DNA of 24,319 nt from Bryobacterales bacterium. Its GTDB lineage: Bacteria; Acidobacteriota; Terriglobia; Bryobacterales; Bryobacteraceae. Of this stretch, positions 8,051-15,479 are shown in pieces (the stretch's first letter is position 1; each line of letters starts with the position of its first letter). The stretch is taken from contig JADYZL010000002.1 in assembly GCA_020853155.1 (NCBI GenBank), forward strand, positions 1 through 24,319. The letters are read 5' to 3'. The notes below the pieces were generated by a model that saw nothing but the letters and a program-made list of their open reading frames with translations, did no database searches and was not told the origin of the DNA. The position numbers and the translations under genes were made by a program.

Positions 8051-9814
8051 ATGTTTCGTGAACTTTCGAAGCGAATGGCGATGCTCGGCGTGACTTTGAC
8101 GTTGGGCCTCCTCTGCATCCCGTGGTCGAGCGGCGCGTCTCTGCCCGGGGCGTACTTCGAGCGGATGGCGAAGAGCGTGAAGTTTGCGCAGGAGATGCTC
8201 GATAAGAATGGCCCCAACCTGCGCGCTATCGAAGCGGGCGGCGGCGGCACGCACTTCCCGTATTCGATTCTCTCGCCCGCCGTGTTGTACACCAGGCAAC
8301 ACCGCGACAACCCGGACTATCGCAACCCGAAAATGCTTGCACAGGCCCTCGCGATTGGGGATATGCTGGCCGCGGCCAGTGAGGAGCGCTTCTTCGAAAC
8401 CCGTCTGGATAGCGATTGGGATACCTACATGTGGATGGAAGCCTACCGGCTGCTGAAAGGCGAGCTGGGGGCGGAACGCGAGGCCCGCTGGCGCCGGGAG
8501 ATTCTGCACAACGTGGATATCGTCGAAGATTGGGCGCGCCCCCGGAGGGATTTCCCCTGGTATGCCACGCCCTACATCGGCACCTCCGCCAATCACTACG
8601 CGCTCTATGCCATGAACCTGTTTCTGGCCGGGAAAGTATTTGAGAAACCGGAAATGGAAGCGCTCGGCGAGCACATCTATCGCCGCTTCGTGACCGTGGA
8701 GCAGGCCCCCGACGGCTATTGGGGCGAGCACAGCCGCAACGGGCCGACCCTCGGCTATAACCACCTCACCACCGCCGCGGTGGCGCTCTATAGCGAACAC
8801 AGCGACGATCCGGATGCCATCCGCGCCCTGCGCAAGGCCACGGATCTGCATAAGTGGTTCACCTATTTCGATGGCACTTCCGTCCATGTCGTGGACGACC
8901 GAAACCGGTACGGGCACGAGGGTTCCGCGGGCGCTTTTGGTTTCTCCCGCTTCCCGGATGGGCGGCGGCTCGCCGAGATGCAAGCAGACACCCTCACGAT
9001 GGATCCACGCCCGTCTAACCTGGGTTGGGTGGCGCAGAACGCGCTCTATTACCATGAAGGAGATCTCGCGGCCATTCCGCAGGATGAAGAGCGAGGCTAC
9101 CATCAGCTTCAGATTTCAGCGGGAATGCGCAAGGCCGGCCCCTGGATGATTGCCCTTTCCGGCATCATCGACACACCCACACCACTCAACCGGTTTTATT
9201 TGGACCGCCAGGGGAATGTCGAAATCTTCCATAAGGAGCTGGGCTTGATTATCAACGGCGCCAATTCCAAACGGCAGTTGGAATTGGCCACCTTCGTGGA
9301 GAAAGTTTCGGGCCTCGTGCAGCATACGCCCACCAGCAGCCGCCTGCAAATGACGCCGCAAGGCGACCGGCTCTCCGTGGCCTATCAACGCTTCTTTGCG
9401 GATCTCGAAATCCCGGAGCCCACGGCAAACGAGGTGAAACTGACCTTCAATATCACCGGCAAGTATGAGCCGCCGGAAGAATCGAATCTCACGCTGCAAC
9501 TTTGCCTGCATCCGGGCGAGGAACTCGTGACAGGCGCGGGGCGCCGCTTCGTGATCGGCAAGGACCCGCTGGACCTGGACGCGGCGGCGCTGGGTGGCGA
9601 AGTTCGGCACCATGGCTGGAAATTGGCGCTCGACCCCGGCACGCGCATCACCTGGCCGGTCTACCCCTACAACCCATACCAGGATGCTCGCGAAACGACA
9701 CTTGATCACGCGGTGGCCGCCGTCACGGTTCCCCTCAAGTTCAAGGGGAGATCGGGGATCCGCCCGAACGAGCAACAGATCGTGTTTACGCTCACTAGCA
9801 CCAAGGGCCAATAA
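8051..9814 (+). CDS. secreted putative polysaccharide-active enzyme, 587 aa
   Basis: An AAGGAAAA ribosome site precedes ATG 8051. Residues 1-29 form a clear Sec signal peptide (MFRELSKRMAMLGVTLTLGLL, ending SSGA). The mature N-terminal ~370 residues are helix-rich with repeated aromatic/His motifs (PYIGTSANHYALYAMNLFLAG, PDGYWGEH, TLGYNHLTTAAVALYSEHS). This suggests an alpha/alpha toroid like those of polysaccharide lyases and unsaturated-glycuronyl hydrolases. The C-terminal ~200 residues are strand-rich (NVEIFHKELGLIINGANS, later VKLTFNITGKY) and may form the beta-sandwich that follows such toroids. I cannot assign a PL or GH family. The same frame is open for 320 further codons upstream, but those lie opposite the isomerase-like gene and lack a signal. 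It converges on ctaA with 27 bases between stops. Confidence 0.75.
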   Translation: MFRELSKRMAMLGVTLTLGLLCIPWSSGASLPGAYFERMAKSVKFAQEMLDKNGPNLRAIEAGGGGTHFPYSILSPAVLYTRQHRDNPDYRNPKMLAQALAIGDMLAAASEERFFETRLDSDWDTYMWMEAYRLLKGELGAEREARWRREILHNVDIVEDWARPRRDFPWYATPYIGTSANHYALYAMNLFLAGKVFEKPEMEALGEHIYRRFVTVEQAPDGYWGEHSRNGPTLGYNHLTTAAVALYSEHSDDPDAIRALRKATDLHKWFTYFDGTSVHVVDDRNRYGHEGSAGAFGFSRFPDGRRLAEMQADTLTMDPRPSNLGWVAQNALYYHEGDLAAIPQDEERGYHQLQISAGMRKAGPWMIALSGIIDTPTPLNRFYLDRQGNVEIFHKELGLIINGANSKRQLELATFVEKVSGLVQHTPTSSRLQMTPQGDRLSVAYQRFFADLEIPEPTANEVKLTFNITGKYEPPEESNLTLQLCLHPGEELVTGAGRRFVIGKDPLDLDAAALGGEVRHHGWKLALDPGTRITWPVYPYNPYQDARETTLDHAVAAVTVPLKFKGRSGIRPNEQQIVFTLTSTKGQ

Positions 9815-9841
9815 ACGGGCGGCGCGGAAATTCGGGATTCG

Positions 9842-10828
9842 TCACTCCGCGTGGGTGGGGCGCAGCGGGATCGCGGCTCGATCCACGGCGGGTGCGGAAG
9901 CAATCGGCCAGAGATCGAGGATCGTCACCCATACCACCACCCAGAGCACTTGGGCGGTGAGCAGGTGGAGAATCTGCATCCAGCCGGGCGCGGCGAGCAT
10001 GATGTTGACGACCCCGAGCACCAGTTGAAACAGCACCGTGTGCTGCCAGGACTTCAGGAGCACTTCGAGACGCCGGCTTTCCGGCGCGTCCTTCCGAAGT
10101 TGCCGTCGCAAGCCAAGGCTCACCGCCATCACAATCATCGCGGCGACCACCGCCACCAGCGGGTGCAGGATCCGCAGACGCACCAGAAAATGCTGGCCCA
10201 TGGTGACGTCTCCGCGCAAACTCGCGATGAGGCTGCCGTCGAGGGCAGGCTGCTTCGGGAAAAGTGTATCGCCGAGCGCGGTAACCGCCCCCGTGATGCT
10301 GGTGAGCATCAGGACGACAACCACACCCGCGAGCAGACCGCGGGAAACCCGTAAGCGGGGAATCGCTCTGGGGCCGCCGCCGGACCACCAGGCGACGGTG
10401 GAAGCGGCAGCGAGCAGCAGCATCGTGTTCACCAGGTGCAGACTGATGACGATTGCGCGAGAGACGGAAGTATCCCCCGCAACAAGTTCCTTCTTCACCA
10501 GCACCGCGCCGATGAAACTCTCGATGAGGATGAAAAACAGCGTGGCCAGAGAGGCGTAGAACACCGGGCGGCTCACCCTGCGCGCCCACACCGCCAGCAC
10601 CAGCACCAGCAATCCGCAAAGGCCGCTCGTGACGCGGTGCGTGAATTCGATGACCGTTTTGGTTTCCGGCGCTTGCGGAATGACGTCGCCATTGCACATG
10701 GGCCAGTGATTGCCGCAACCGGCGCCCGCGCCGGCGATGCGCACCCAGGCGCCAAATAGGATCACCGCGACAAGGTAGGCGACAAAGAACCAGGCAAAGC
10801 GGGAAAAACTGCGATTCGAAGACGGCAT
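9842..10828 (-). CDS. ctaA: heme A synthase CtaA (COX15/CtaA family)
   Basis: This 328-residue membrane protein has about eight hydrophobic segments. CtaA oxidises the C8 methyl of heme O to a formyl group, giving heme A for aa3-type cytochrome oxidase. Hallmarks seen: the extracytoplasmic loop pair C38 and C45 (GCGNHWPMC, a CtaA-type redox Cys pair); E61 with H64 (EFTHRVTSG); and later histidines in SLHLVNT, RILHPLVA and QILHLLTAQVLW, which match the four heme-ligand positions. The start at MPSSNRSF (10828) is chosen because the 46 codons upstream are Arg/Pro-rich and not membrane-like, although the ribosome site is weak. No ctaB/cox genes lie beside it, so it appears to stand alone. Confidence 0.95.
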   Translation of the reverse strand: MPSSNRSFSRFAWFFVAYLVAVILFGAWVRIAGAGAGCGNHWPMCNGDVIPQAPETKTVIEFTHRVTSGLCGLLVLVLAVWARRVSRPVFYASLATLFFILIESFIGAVLVKKELVAGDTSVSRAIVISLHLVNTMLLLAAASTVAWWSGGGPRAIPRLRVSRGLLAGVVVVLMLTSITGAVTALGDTLFPKQPALDGSLIASLRGDVTMGQHFLVRLRILHPLVAVVAAMIVMAVSLGLRRQLRKDAPESRRLEVLLKSWQHTVLFQLVLGVVNIMLAAPGWMQILHLLTAQVLWVVVWVTILDLWPIASAPAVDRAAIPLRPTHAE

Positions 10829-11033
10829 AGTAGATGATTCGCGGACCTCTACCAGAGTAACGCGACAATTCGCCCAGGACAGCGGCAGAATCGGCGATGC
10901 AAGGAAGAATGCGGCGAGGGACGGATGAACTTCGCGAAACCGCCGGCACGGCCACGGCTTCCACAAAGTGTTGCCGTGCGGGGGCCGAGGGGCTCGGGGG
11001 AGTGACTGCCTTGAGATCAGCAGGCGCTGTGCG

Positions 11034-11063
11034 GGTTGATAGCTTGAGGACCCGGTATCAACC
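11034..11063. repeat. 8-bp perfect inverted repeat, operator-like
   Basis: GGTTGATA at 11034-11041 and its exact complement TATCAACC at 11056-11063 are separated by 14 bases. The half-sites are 22 bp apart, about two helical turns, which suits a dimeric DNA-binding protein. It lies roughly 205 bases upstream of ctaA. It could equally be an RNA stem-loop or chance. Confidence 0.4.
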
Positions 11064-11197
11064 TACGCCTGTGATCGATGCCCCGTTTCGGCCCGGTTCC
11101 GCACGGCAAACCGGAATCATCTCCGCCTTCAGTCTAACTCCGAATCTGAAAAATGAAGCACTTATTTCACGGCCCTTCGGGAGAACCGGATGAAATC

Positions 11198-11215
11198 TCT
11201 CCCTCGCAAGGGAGA
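11198..11215 (-). terminator. hairpin after the low-complexity membrane protein gene
   Basis: Seven bases just downstream of the minus-strand stop at 11223, TCTCCCT and AGGGAGA pair perfectly around a four-base loop. The bases after it on the minus strand (GATTTCATC) are only mildly T-rich, so termination may be weak. Confidence 0.45.
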
Positions 11216-11222
11216 TCCGCCG

Positions 11223-12716
11223 CTACTTTCTCGCTTCCGCTCGTGAAGCGGCATCGGCCGCATGGGCATTCTTGAGGTATTCCTTCACGTAGTTCTGCAA
11301 GCGGAGGGGCACTTCATCCCGGCTCAGATCGCCGCCCGTATCCCGGTGGGTGGCGCGAATGTCCCGGAGTTCCGTGCTGAGGGTCTGCTCCTTCTGCGCC
11401 TGCACTTCCACCTTCATCTCGCCTTTTACCTGCTCCGCGCGCTGGCCCAGAATCTCCGCGATCTTGCCCATGGCTTCAATCTGCCGGGCCGCGGCGAGGT
11501 CCTTATTGCCGTCGTCAGCGCCTGCGCTGGCCGGGCCGTCGGACGCCTTCTCGGAGGCGGAAGCATTGGCCTGCTGGTTCACCTCCTGGGCGTTCTGCCC
11601 GCCCTGCCCTTGCTTGGAATTCTCGTTGGCCTCCGCGTTTTCGTTCTTCTGGCCGCCTTCCCGGTTGCTCGAATCGTCTGAACCGTCACCGGCTTGGTCG
11701 CTCTTCCGCTTGGCGTCTTCATTCTTGCTCTGCTCCCCACGCTGCTCCATGGTCTGGTTATCGCGGTTCGCGAGCTTGTCGATCATGTTGTTCATCGCCT
11801 GCTGGAACTTGTCGAAGAGGCTGTTCTTGTCGTTCGCTTTGCGGGAATCGCCGTCCCGCTTCTGTCCTTCCTTGCCCTGGTTGCCGGCCTGGCGGCGAGG
11901 GTCTTTCGAAAGCTGTTCACGCAGGTTCGAGGTGGCTTCGGATTCGCCGGAATTGGGGTCCTCCTGCTCGCCGTTCCCATTCTCGCTGACACTGACGCCG
12001 GCTATGGGCGGCATATCGTTGTATGTCCCGTCCAATCGCTCTCTCGATGGGTCGTACGGCGGGTTATAGTCCGCAAGCGGGGAGCGCGTGGGGTCGGCTT
12101 TCGGCTTGGACAATTCATCACCCGTCATCGGGGGCGGCGCGCCTTCCCCATCGATGAAGGGGATATGGAGGGAAGCGAGTTGCTCCCGAAAATTCAGATC
12201 CTCAGAACTGAAATAGCGATAGCCGAACAATCCCAAGGCCGCCATGCAGAGCAACAGCGCCGCGAGGTGGCTGCGCCCCAATTCGAAAGGAAAGGCTTCC
12301 GAGGGTGAAATCTGCCGGAGCGCTTCGGCAGCCTCCTCCTGCTGCCGTTCGATCAGCGGGCGGATTCGTTCAAGACGAGGCGAGACATCCTCCTCAAGAT
12401 GGGAGAAATGCCACGCCGTGGATAGCGTGTCCGGCAGCGCGAAACGCCGGTCGAGCGCTTGGGCGGTTTCATACGGGCTCAACCATTGCCGCCGCACTCG
12501 CCAAGCCATCCAACTAATCCCACCCAGCCCGATCGCGAGCAGCGGCACGGCGCTCAACACCTGCACCCCAAGCACGAGAAGCAAGCAGAACAGCGCCGCC
12601 GTCGCAGCGAGGGCAACGCCCAGGGCGCTGACCAGGAGCACCAGAAACCGGCGTTTCGCGGCATGGCGCAGGGTGTCGGTGAGCTGAGTTTGTGTTGACA
12701 ATGGGTCTCCGGGCAT
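11223..12716 (-). CDS. membrane protein with long charged low-complexity segment
   Basis: This is a 497-residue protein. Two membrane segments lie at ~24-50 and ~52-72, and a third at ~150-167. Between them is a soluble part with a LDRRFALPDTLSTAWHF motif, which recalls large DUF4175-type membrane proteins; that link is tentative. After residue ~170 the chain is outside or inside as one block: a Pro-rich stretch (~185-235), then about 165 residues (~240-405) dominated by Asn, Gln, Glu, Lys, Asp, Ser and Gly, likely disordered. A helical C-terminus follows (ARQIEAMGKIAEILGQRAEQVKGEM), ending in YVKEYLKNAHAAD. No enzyme motif is seen. ATG 12716 lacks a ribosome site; an in-frame TTG at 12701 has GGAG five bases upstream and may be the true start. 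It is divergent from ilvE. Confidence 0.8.
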   Translation of the reverse strand: MPGDPLSTQTQLTDTLRHAAKRRFLVLLVSALGVALAATAALFCLLLVLGVQVLSAVPLLAIGLGGISWMAWRVRRQWLSPYETAQALDRRFALPDTLSTAWHFSHLEEDVSPRLERIRPLIERQQEEAAEALRQISPSEAFPFELGRSHLAALLLCMAALGLFGYRYFSSEDLNFREQLASLHIPFIDGEGAPPPMTGDELSKPKADPTRSPLADYNPPYDPSRERLDGTYNDMPPIAGVSVSENGNGEQEDPNSGESEATSNLREQLSKDPRRQAGNQGKEGQKRDGDSRKANDKNSLFDKFQQAMNNMIDKLANRDNQTMEQRGEQSKNEDAKRKSDQAGDGSDDSSNREGGQKNENAEANENSKQGQGGQNAQEVNQQANASASEKASDGPASAGADDGNKDLAAARQIEAMGKIAEILGQRAEQVKGEMKVEVQAQKEQTLSTELRDIRATHRDTGGDLSRDEVPLRLQNYVKEYLKNAHAADAASRAEARK

Positions 12717-12841
12717 CCGAATTCGAGCGAGGCCGCCTACGCATCCATTGTAGCGCCGGCGCCGCTTCTACCCATTCGCACTAACCGGCTTCTCCCGCGG
12801 CCTTCAGTAGTTTCGATTCCTATTTGCCGGGCTAATTCCGC

Positions 12842-12847
12842 TATAAT
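12842..12847 (+). promoter_or_regulatory. -10 box of ilvE (TATAAT)
   Basis: A perfect TATAAT lies 14 bases before the ilvE ATG. No good -35 hexamer is present at 16-18 bases. Transcription starting about 7 bases after it would leave a leader of only about 7-8 bases, in keeping with the lack of a ribosome binding site before ilvE. Confidence 0.5.
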
Positions 12848-12861
12848 CAAACCTATCAGCC

Positions 12862-13794
12862 ATGAAACCCACGGAAAAAATCTGGTTTAACGGAAGTTTA
12901 ATTGCATGGGACGATGCCCGGATCCACGTGCTTTCTCACGTGGTTCACTACGGCTCCGCCGTGTTTGAAGGCATCCGTTGTTATGAAACGCCGAGCGGAC
13001 CCGCCGTGTTCCGGCTCGCGGAGCACTCGCGGCGGCTGGTTGAGAGCGCCAAGATCTACCGCATGCCGCTGCCCTTCTCCGCCGAGGAATTGAGCGCCGC
13101 CTCTCTTGAGGTGGTCCGCGCGAATGGATTGAACTCCTGCTACATCCGCCCGATCGCACTGCGCGGCTACGGCGAGATTGGCGTGAACCCTCTCAAGAAT
13201 CCGGTGGACGTGTATATCGCCTGTTGGGAATGGGGCCAGTATTTGGGGGAGGAAGCCGTCAACCACGGTGTGGATGTCTGTGTCTCCTCCTGGACCCGGC
13301 CTGCTCCGAACACGCATCCCAGCCTCGCGAAAGCGGGCGGCAATTACCTCAATAGCCAACTGGTGAAGATGGAGGCGCTCGCCGACGGATATGCCGAAGG
13401 CATCGTTCTCGACCATACCGGCGCTATTAGCGAGGGCTCCGGCGAAAACATCTTCGCGGTGCGGGACGGCAAGCTCTACACGACACCGCTCACCGCCTCC
13501 ATCCTGCAGGGTATCACCCGGGATTCGGTGATCCGCATCGCCCGCGATTTCGGTTATGAAGTGGTGGAAGGCGCCATCCCACGGGAGTTCCTGTACATGG
13601 CGGACGAACTCTTCTTCACCGGGACCGCTGCGGAAGTGACGCCGATCCGGAGCGTGGACCGTATTCCGGTAGGCCAGGGAGACCGCGGCCCCGTGACGGC
13701 ACGCATTCAGAAGGAATTCTTCGAACTGGTGAATGGCAAGGCGCCCGACCGTTACGGCTGGCTCTCGCCGGTGAACGTCGCGGTGAACGCATAA
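12862..13794 (+). CDS. ilvE: branched-chain amino acid aminotransferase IlvE
   Basis: This 310-residue fold-type IV PLP enzyme is close to E. coli IlvE in length and motif order. It moves the amino group from glutamate to the 2-oxoacids of Leu, Ile and Val, the last step of their synthesis, and the reaction is reversible. Seen in order: HYGSAVFEGIRCY (29-41); YIRPIALRGYGEIGV (94-108); the catalytic lysine K157 in SLAKAGGNYLNSQL; ISEGSGENIF (189-198) with the PLP-contacting Glu; GITRDSVI; and the phosphate cup TGTAAEVTPIRSVD. The C-terminal GPVTARIQKEFF is also typical. No Shine-Dalgarno precedes the ATG. A strong terminator follows the stop, so it is probably transcribed alone. Confidence 0.97.
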   Translation: MKPTEKIWFNGSLIAWDDARIHVLSHVVHYGSAVFEGIRCYETPSGPAVFRLAEHSRRLVESAKIYRMPLPFSAEELSAASLEVVRANGLNSCYIRPIALRGYGEIGVNPLKNPVDVYIACWEWGQYLGEEAVNHGVDVCVSSWTRPAPNTHPSLAKAGGNYLNSQLVKMEALADGYAEGIVLDHTGAISEGSGENIFAVRDGKLYTTPLTASILQGITRDSVIRIARDFGYEVVEGAIPREFLYMADELFFTGTAAEVTPIRSVDRIPVGQGDRGPVTARIQKEFFELVNGKAPDRYGWLSPVNVAVNA

Positions 13795-13834
13795 CGCCGG
13801 CGGCGCACAGCCACCCGGCAAGCCGTTACATTTT

Positions 13835-13878
13835 CTCCCCCGTTGCGCTCGTTGCGCGTGAACGGGGGAGTTCTGTTT
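13835..13878 (+). terminator. intrinsic terminator of ilvE
   Basis: CTCCCCCGTT (13835-13844) pairs perfectly with AACGGGGGAG (13861-13870), a 10-bp stem. The loop can form a smaller GCGC/GCGC pairing. It is followed by TTCTGTTT on the plus strand. On the minus strand the stem is followed by AAAATG, so it is oriented for ilvE rather than for the convergent response regulator gene. Confidence 0.85.
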
Positions 13879-13910
13879 ACGGACGGTTTTTATCCTCTAA
13901 GGGACAACGC

Positions 13911-15089
13911 CTAGGACGCCGTCATCCGGAGTTGCCGCGCAACGGAAATCTCGCGCCGCGCGGAAGGATGCGCCGTCTCCGCGCCAATCGGCGCGTCATT
14001 GCCGAAAAGGCTCTCGAACTCGCGCTCGCAGGCCAGGAAGCCGGCAACGACAGCAGGGTCAAACTGCTTCCCGGAACCTTCCAGAATAATGTCGCGGCTC
14101 TTTTCATGGCTGAACGCCGCTTTGTAAGAGCGTTCCGAGCGAAGCGCGTCGTAGACATCGGCGATCGCCATCACACGGCCCACCAGCGGAATGGCTTGTC
14201 CCGACAGGCCAAACGGATATCCCAGGCCGTCCCACCGCTCATGATGATAGAGGGTGAGATCGATCGCCATCTCGAACAACGTTTCATTCGGGAAGCGCCT
14301 GTAGATCTCGCGCAGAATCTCCGCGCCTACCGTGACGTGCCGCCGCATGATGCGATGTTCTTCCGCATCGAGCGCGCCCGGCTTCGAGAGGATGGAATCC
14401 GGCACCGCCAGTTTCCCGATGTCGTGGAGAGAAGCGGTGCGGGAAAAATCTTCAATAAAAGTATCGTCGATGACGGAGGCGAAGCTGCCTGAACGCGCCA
14501 ATTGCGCAGTCAGCACGCGGCAGAATCCGGAGGTCCGCTCCAGATGGCATCGCGTTTCCGGGTTAAACCGAGCAAGGAGTTCGAGCACCGCGCTCGAAGA
14601 CCCGCACGGCGCACCTTTCGTTGCAAGGCACAACAGACCCAGCGAGGAAACCATCTCGCAGGCGAACTCCCGCGCGCGGAACAGGTCGGGGCCCCACCCG
14701 TCCGGTGAGTGGTTCGAGAGGCAGTGCTGAAGCCGGCCTTCAATTGCGTTCGGGGGAAAAGGCTTCGGGATAAAATCGGCTGCGCCCAAATCGATGCAGC
14801 GTTTCACTCGCGCGCGCTCCGCGAGAGCGGAGATCACGACAATCGGCATCCGGTTGAATTCCGGGTTTGCGCGGACCTTCCTCAACACCGATTCCCCGTC
14901 CAGCCGGGGCAGCATCAGGTCAAGAATCACCATGTCCGGTGCGGACGCGTGAATCTCATGAAGCGCTTCGAGGCCATCCGAGGCGAGAACCGGAGTGCAT
15001 CCGCTCATGGTCACCTGCTCCCGGAGCAGTAACCGATTCGTATCGTGGTCGTCCACGATCAACACACGCGCCTGCCTTGATACTGACAT
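13911..15089 (-). CDS. response regulator with HD-GYP domain (c-di-GMP phosphodiesterase, RpfG-like)
   Basis: This is a 392-residue two-domain protein. Residues ~7-125 are a receiver domain: acidic pair D13-D14, phospho-acceptor D57 (VILDLMLPRLDG), switch S87 and invariant K109 (PKPF). Residues ~175-355 are an HD-GYP domain: H182, the H222-D223 pair (HDIGKLAVP), H251, H282-H283 and D287-G-L-G-Y-P292 followed by FGLSGQAIP. All metal-binding residues and the GYP motif are intact, so hydrolysis of cyclic di-GMP is expected, under control of an unseen sensor kinase. The MSVSRQARV start (15089) is chosen because the receiver begins there; the frame stays open 49 codons upstream with non-domain sequence. 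No kinase or other signalling gene lies beside it. Confidence 0.93.
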   Translation of the reverse strand: MSVSRQARVLIVDDHDTNRLLLREQVTMSGCTPVLASDGLEALHEIHASAPDMVILDLMLPRLDGESVLRKVRANPEFNRMPIVVISALAERARVKRCIDLGAADFIPKPFPPNAIEGRLQHCLSNHSPDGWGPDLFRAREFACEMVSSLGLLCLATKGAPCGSSSAVLELLARFNPETRCHLERTSGFCRVLTAQLARSGSFASVIDDTFIEDFSRTASLHDIGKLAVPDSILSKPGALDAEEHRIMRRHVTVGAEILREIYRRFPNETLFEMAIDLTLYHHERWDGLGYPFGLSGQAIPLVGRVMAIADVYDALRSERSYKAAFSHEKSRDIILEGSGKQFDPAVVAGFLACEREFESLFGNDAPIGAETAHPSARREISVARQLRMTAS

Positions 15090-15479
15090 CCCAAATGCCC
15101 CACCCTTGGGCAGCCCGTCCTTCAAACAACAACCTGCTTTAGACGAGCCTCGCATTCCCTGCGCAATTGAAATTGAACTTCCCGCCACACAAGGCCACTC
15201 CACGCGAGAGCGAACCTCATGCGGCCGGTCTAACACCCGGGAATCGGATCGTAATTTGGCGGTGGATGGCGGCTACGGCCACCGGCGTCGCCACCGGAGC
15301 GGTCCAAGAAGATCTCTGTCTCAATGCCTTTCCGGCGCCGGGTGATCTAAGATACGTCGATCTCGCGACTTCGCCAGCAAAATTAACATACCTTACGCAA
15401 GCAAATTGGGATAGTCCTGTTTGCAAAAAATAGACCAGTTTTGCTGTTTCTTCCCCGTAACGGATGCGATTTGGCGAAA
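15090..15479. other. 390-bp gap upstream of the HD-GYP regulator gene
   Basis: This gap lies between two minus-strand genes. The part at ~15365-15445 is clearly more A/T-rich than its surroundings, including a run of six A at 15425-15430, and is the likeliest place for the regulator's promoter. I compared it with the c-di-GMP-I riboswitch pattern and found no match. Small frames here look random. Confidence 0.4.

Larger units (their letters stand above)
10829..11222. other. 394-bp gap without a recognised gene
   Basis: Both flanking genes are on the minus strand, so this gap should hold the ctaA promoter and the end of the upstream transcript. Short frames on both strands look random in composition. 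The only structures I can support are the inverted repeat at 11034-11063 and the hairpin at 11198-11215. Confidence 0.5.

Noticed and set aside
8012..9103. 363-codon minus-strand frame
   Set aside because: Shadow opposite the secreted enzyme; no domain and composition typical of antisense frames in GC-rich DNA.
9795..10964. 389-codon minus-strand frame overlapping ctaA
   Set aside because: Out-of-frame shadow of ctaA; Arg/Gly/Ala-rich, while the ctaA frame has membrane segments and the conserved Cys and His residues.
12898..13821. 307-codon minus-strand frame
   Set aside because: Antisense to ilvE, which is unmistakable in the plus frame.
15167..15433. 88-codon plus-strand frame in the gap upstream of the HD-GYP gene
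   Set aside because: No ribosome site, no recognisable pattern, and composition changes along it; likely chance.
15090..15479. Possible c-di-GMP riboswitch before the HD-GYP gene
   Set aside because: The minus-strand leader was compared with the GEMM-I consensus, and the paired GCAAAG/GGGACGCAAAG-type core is absent.
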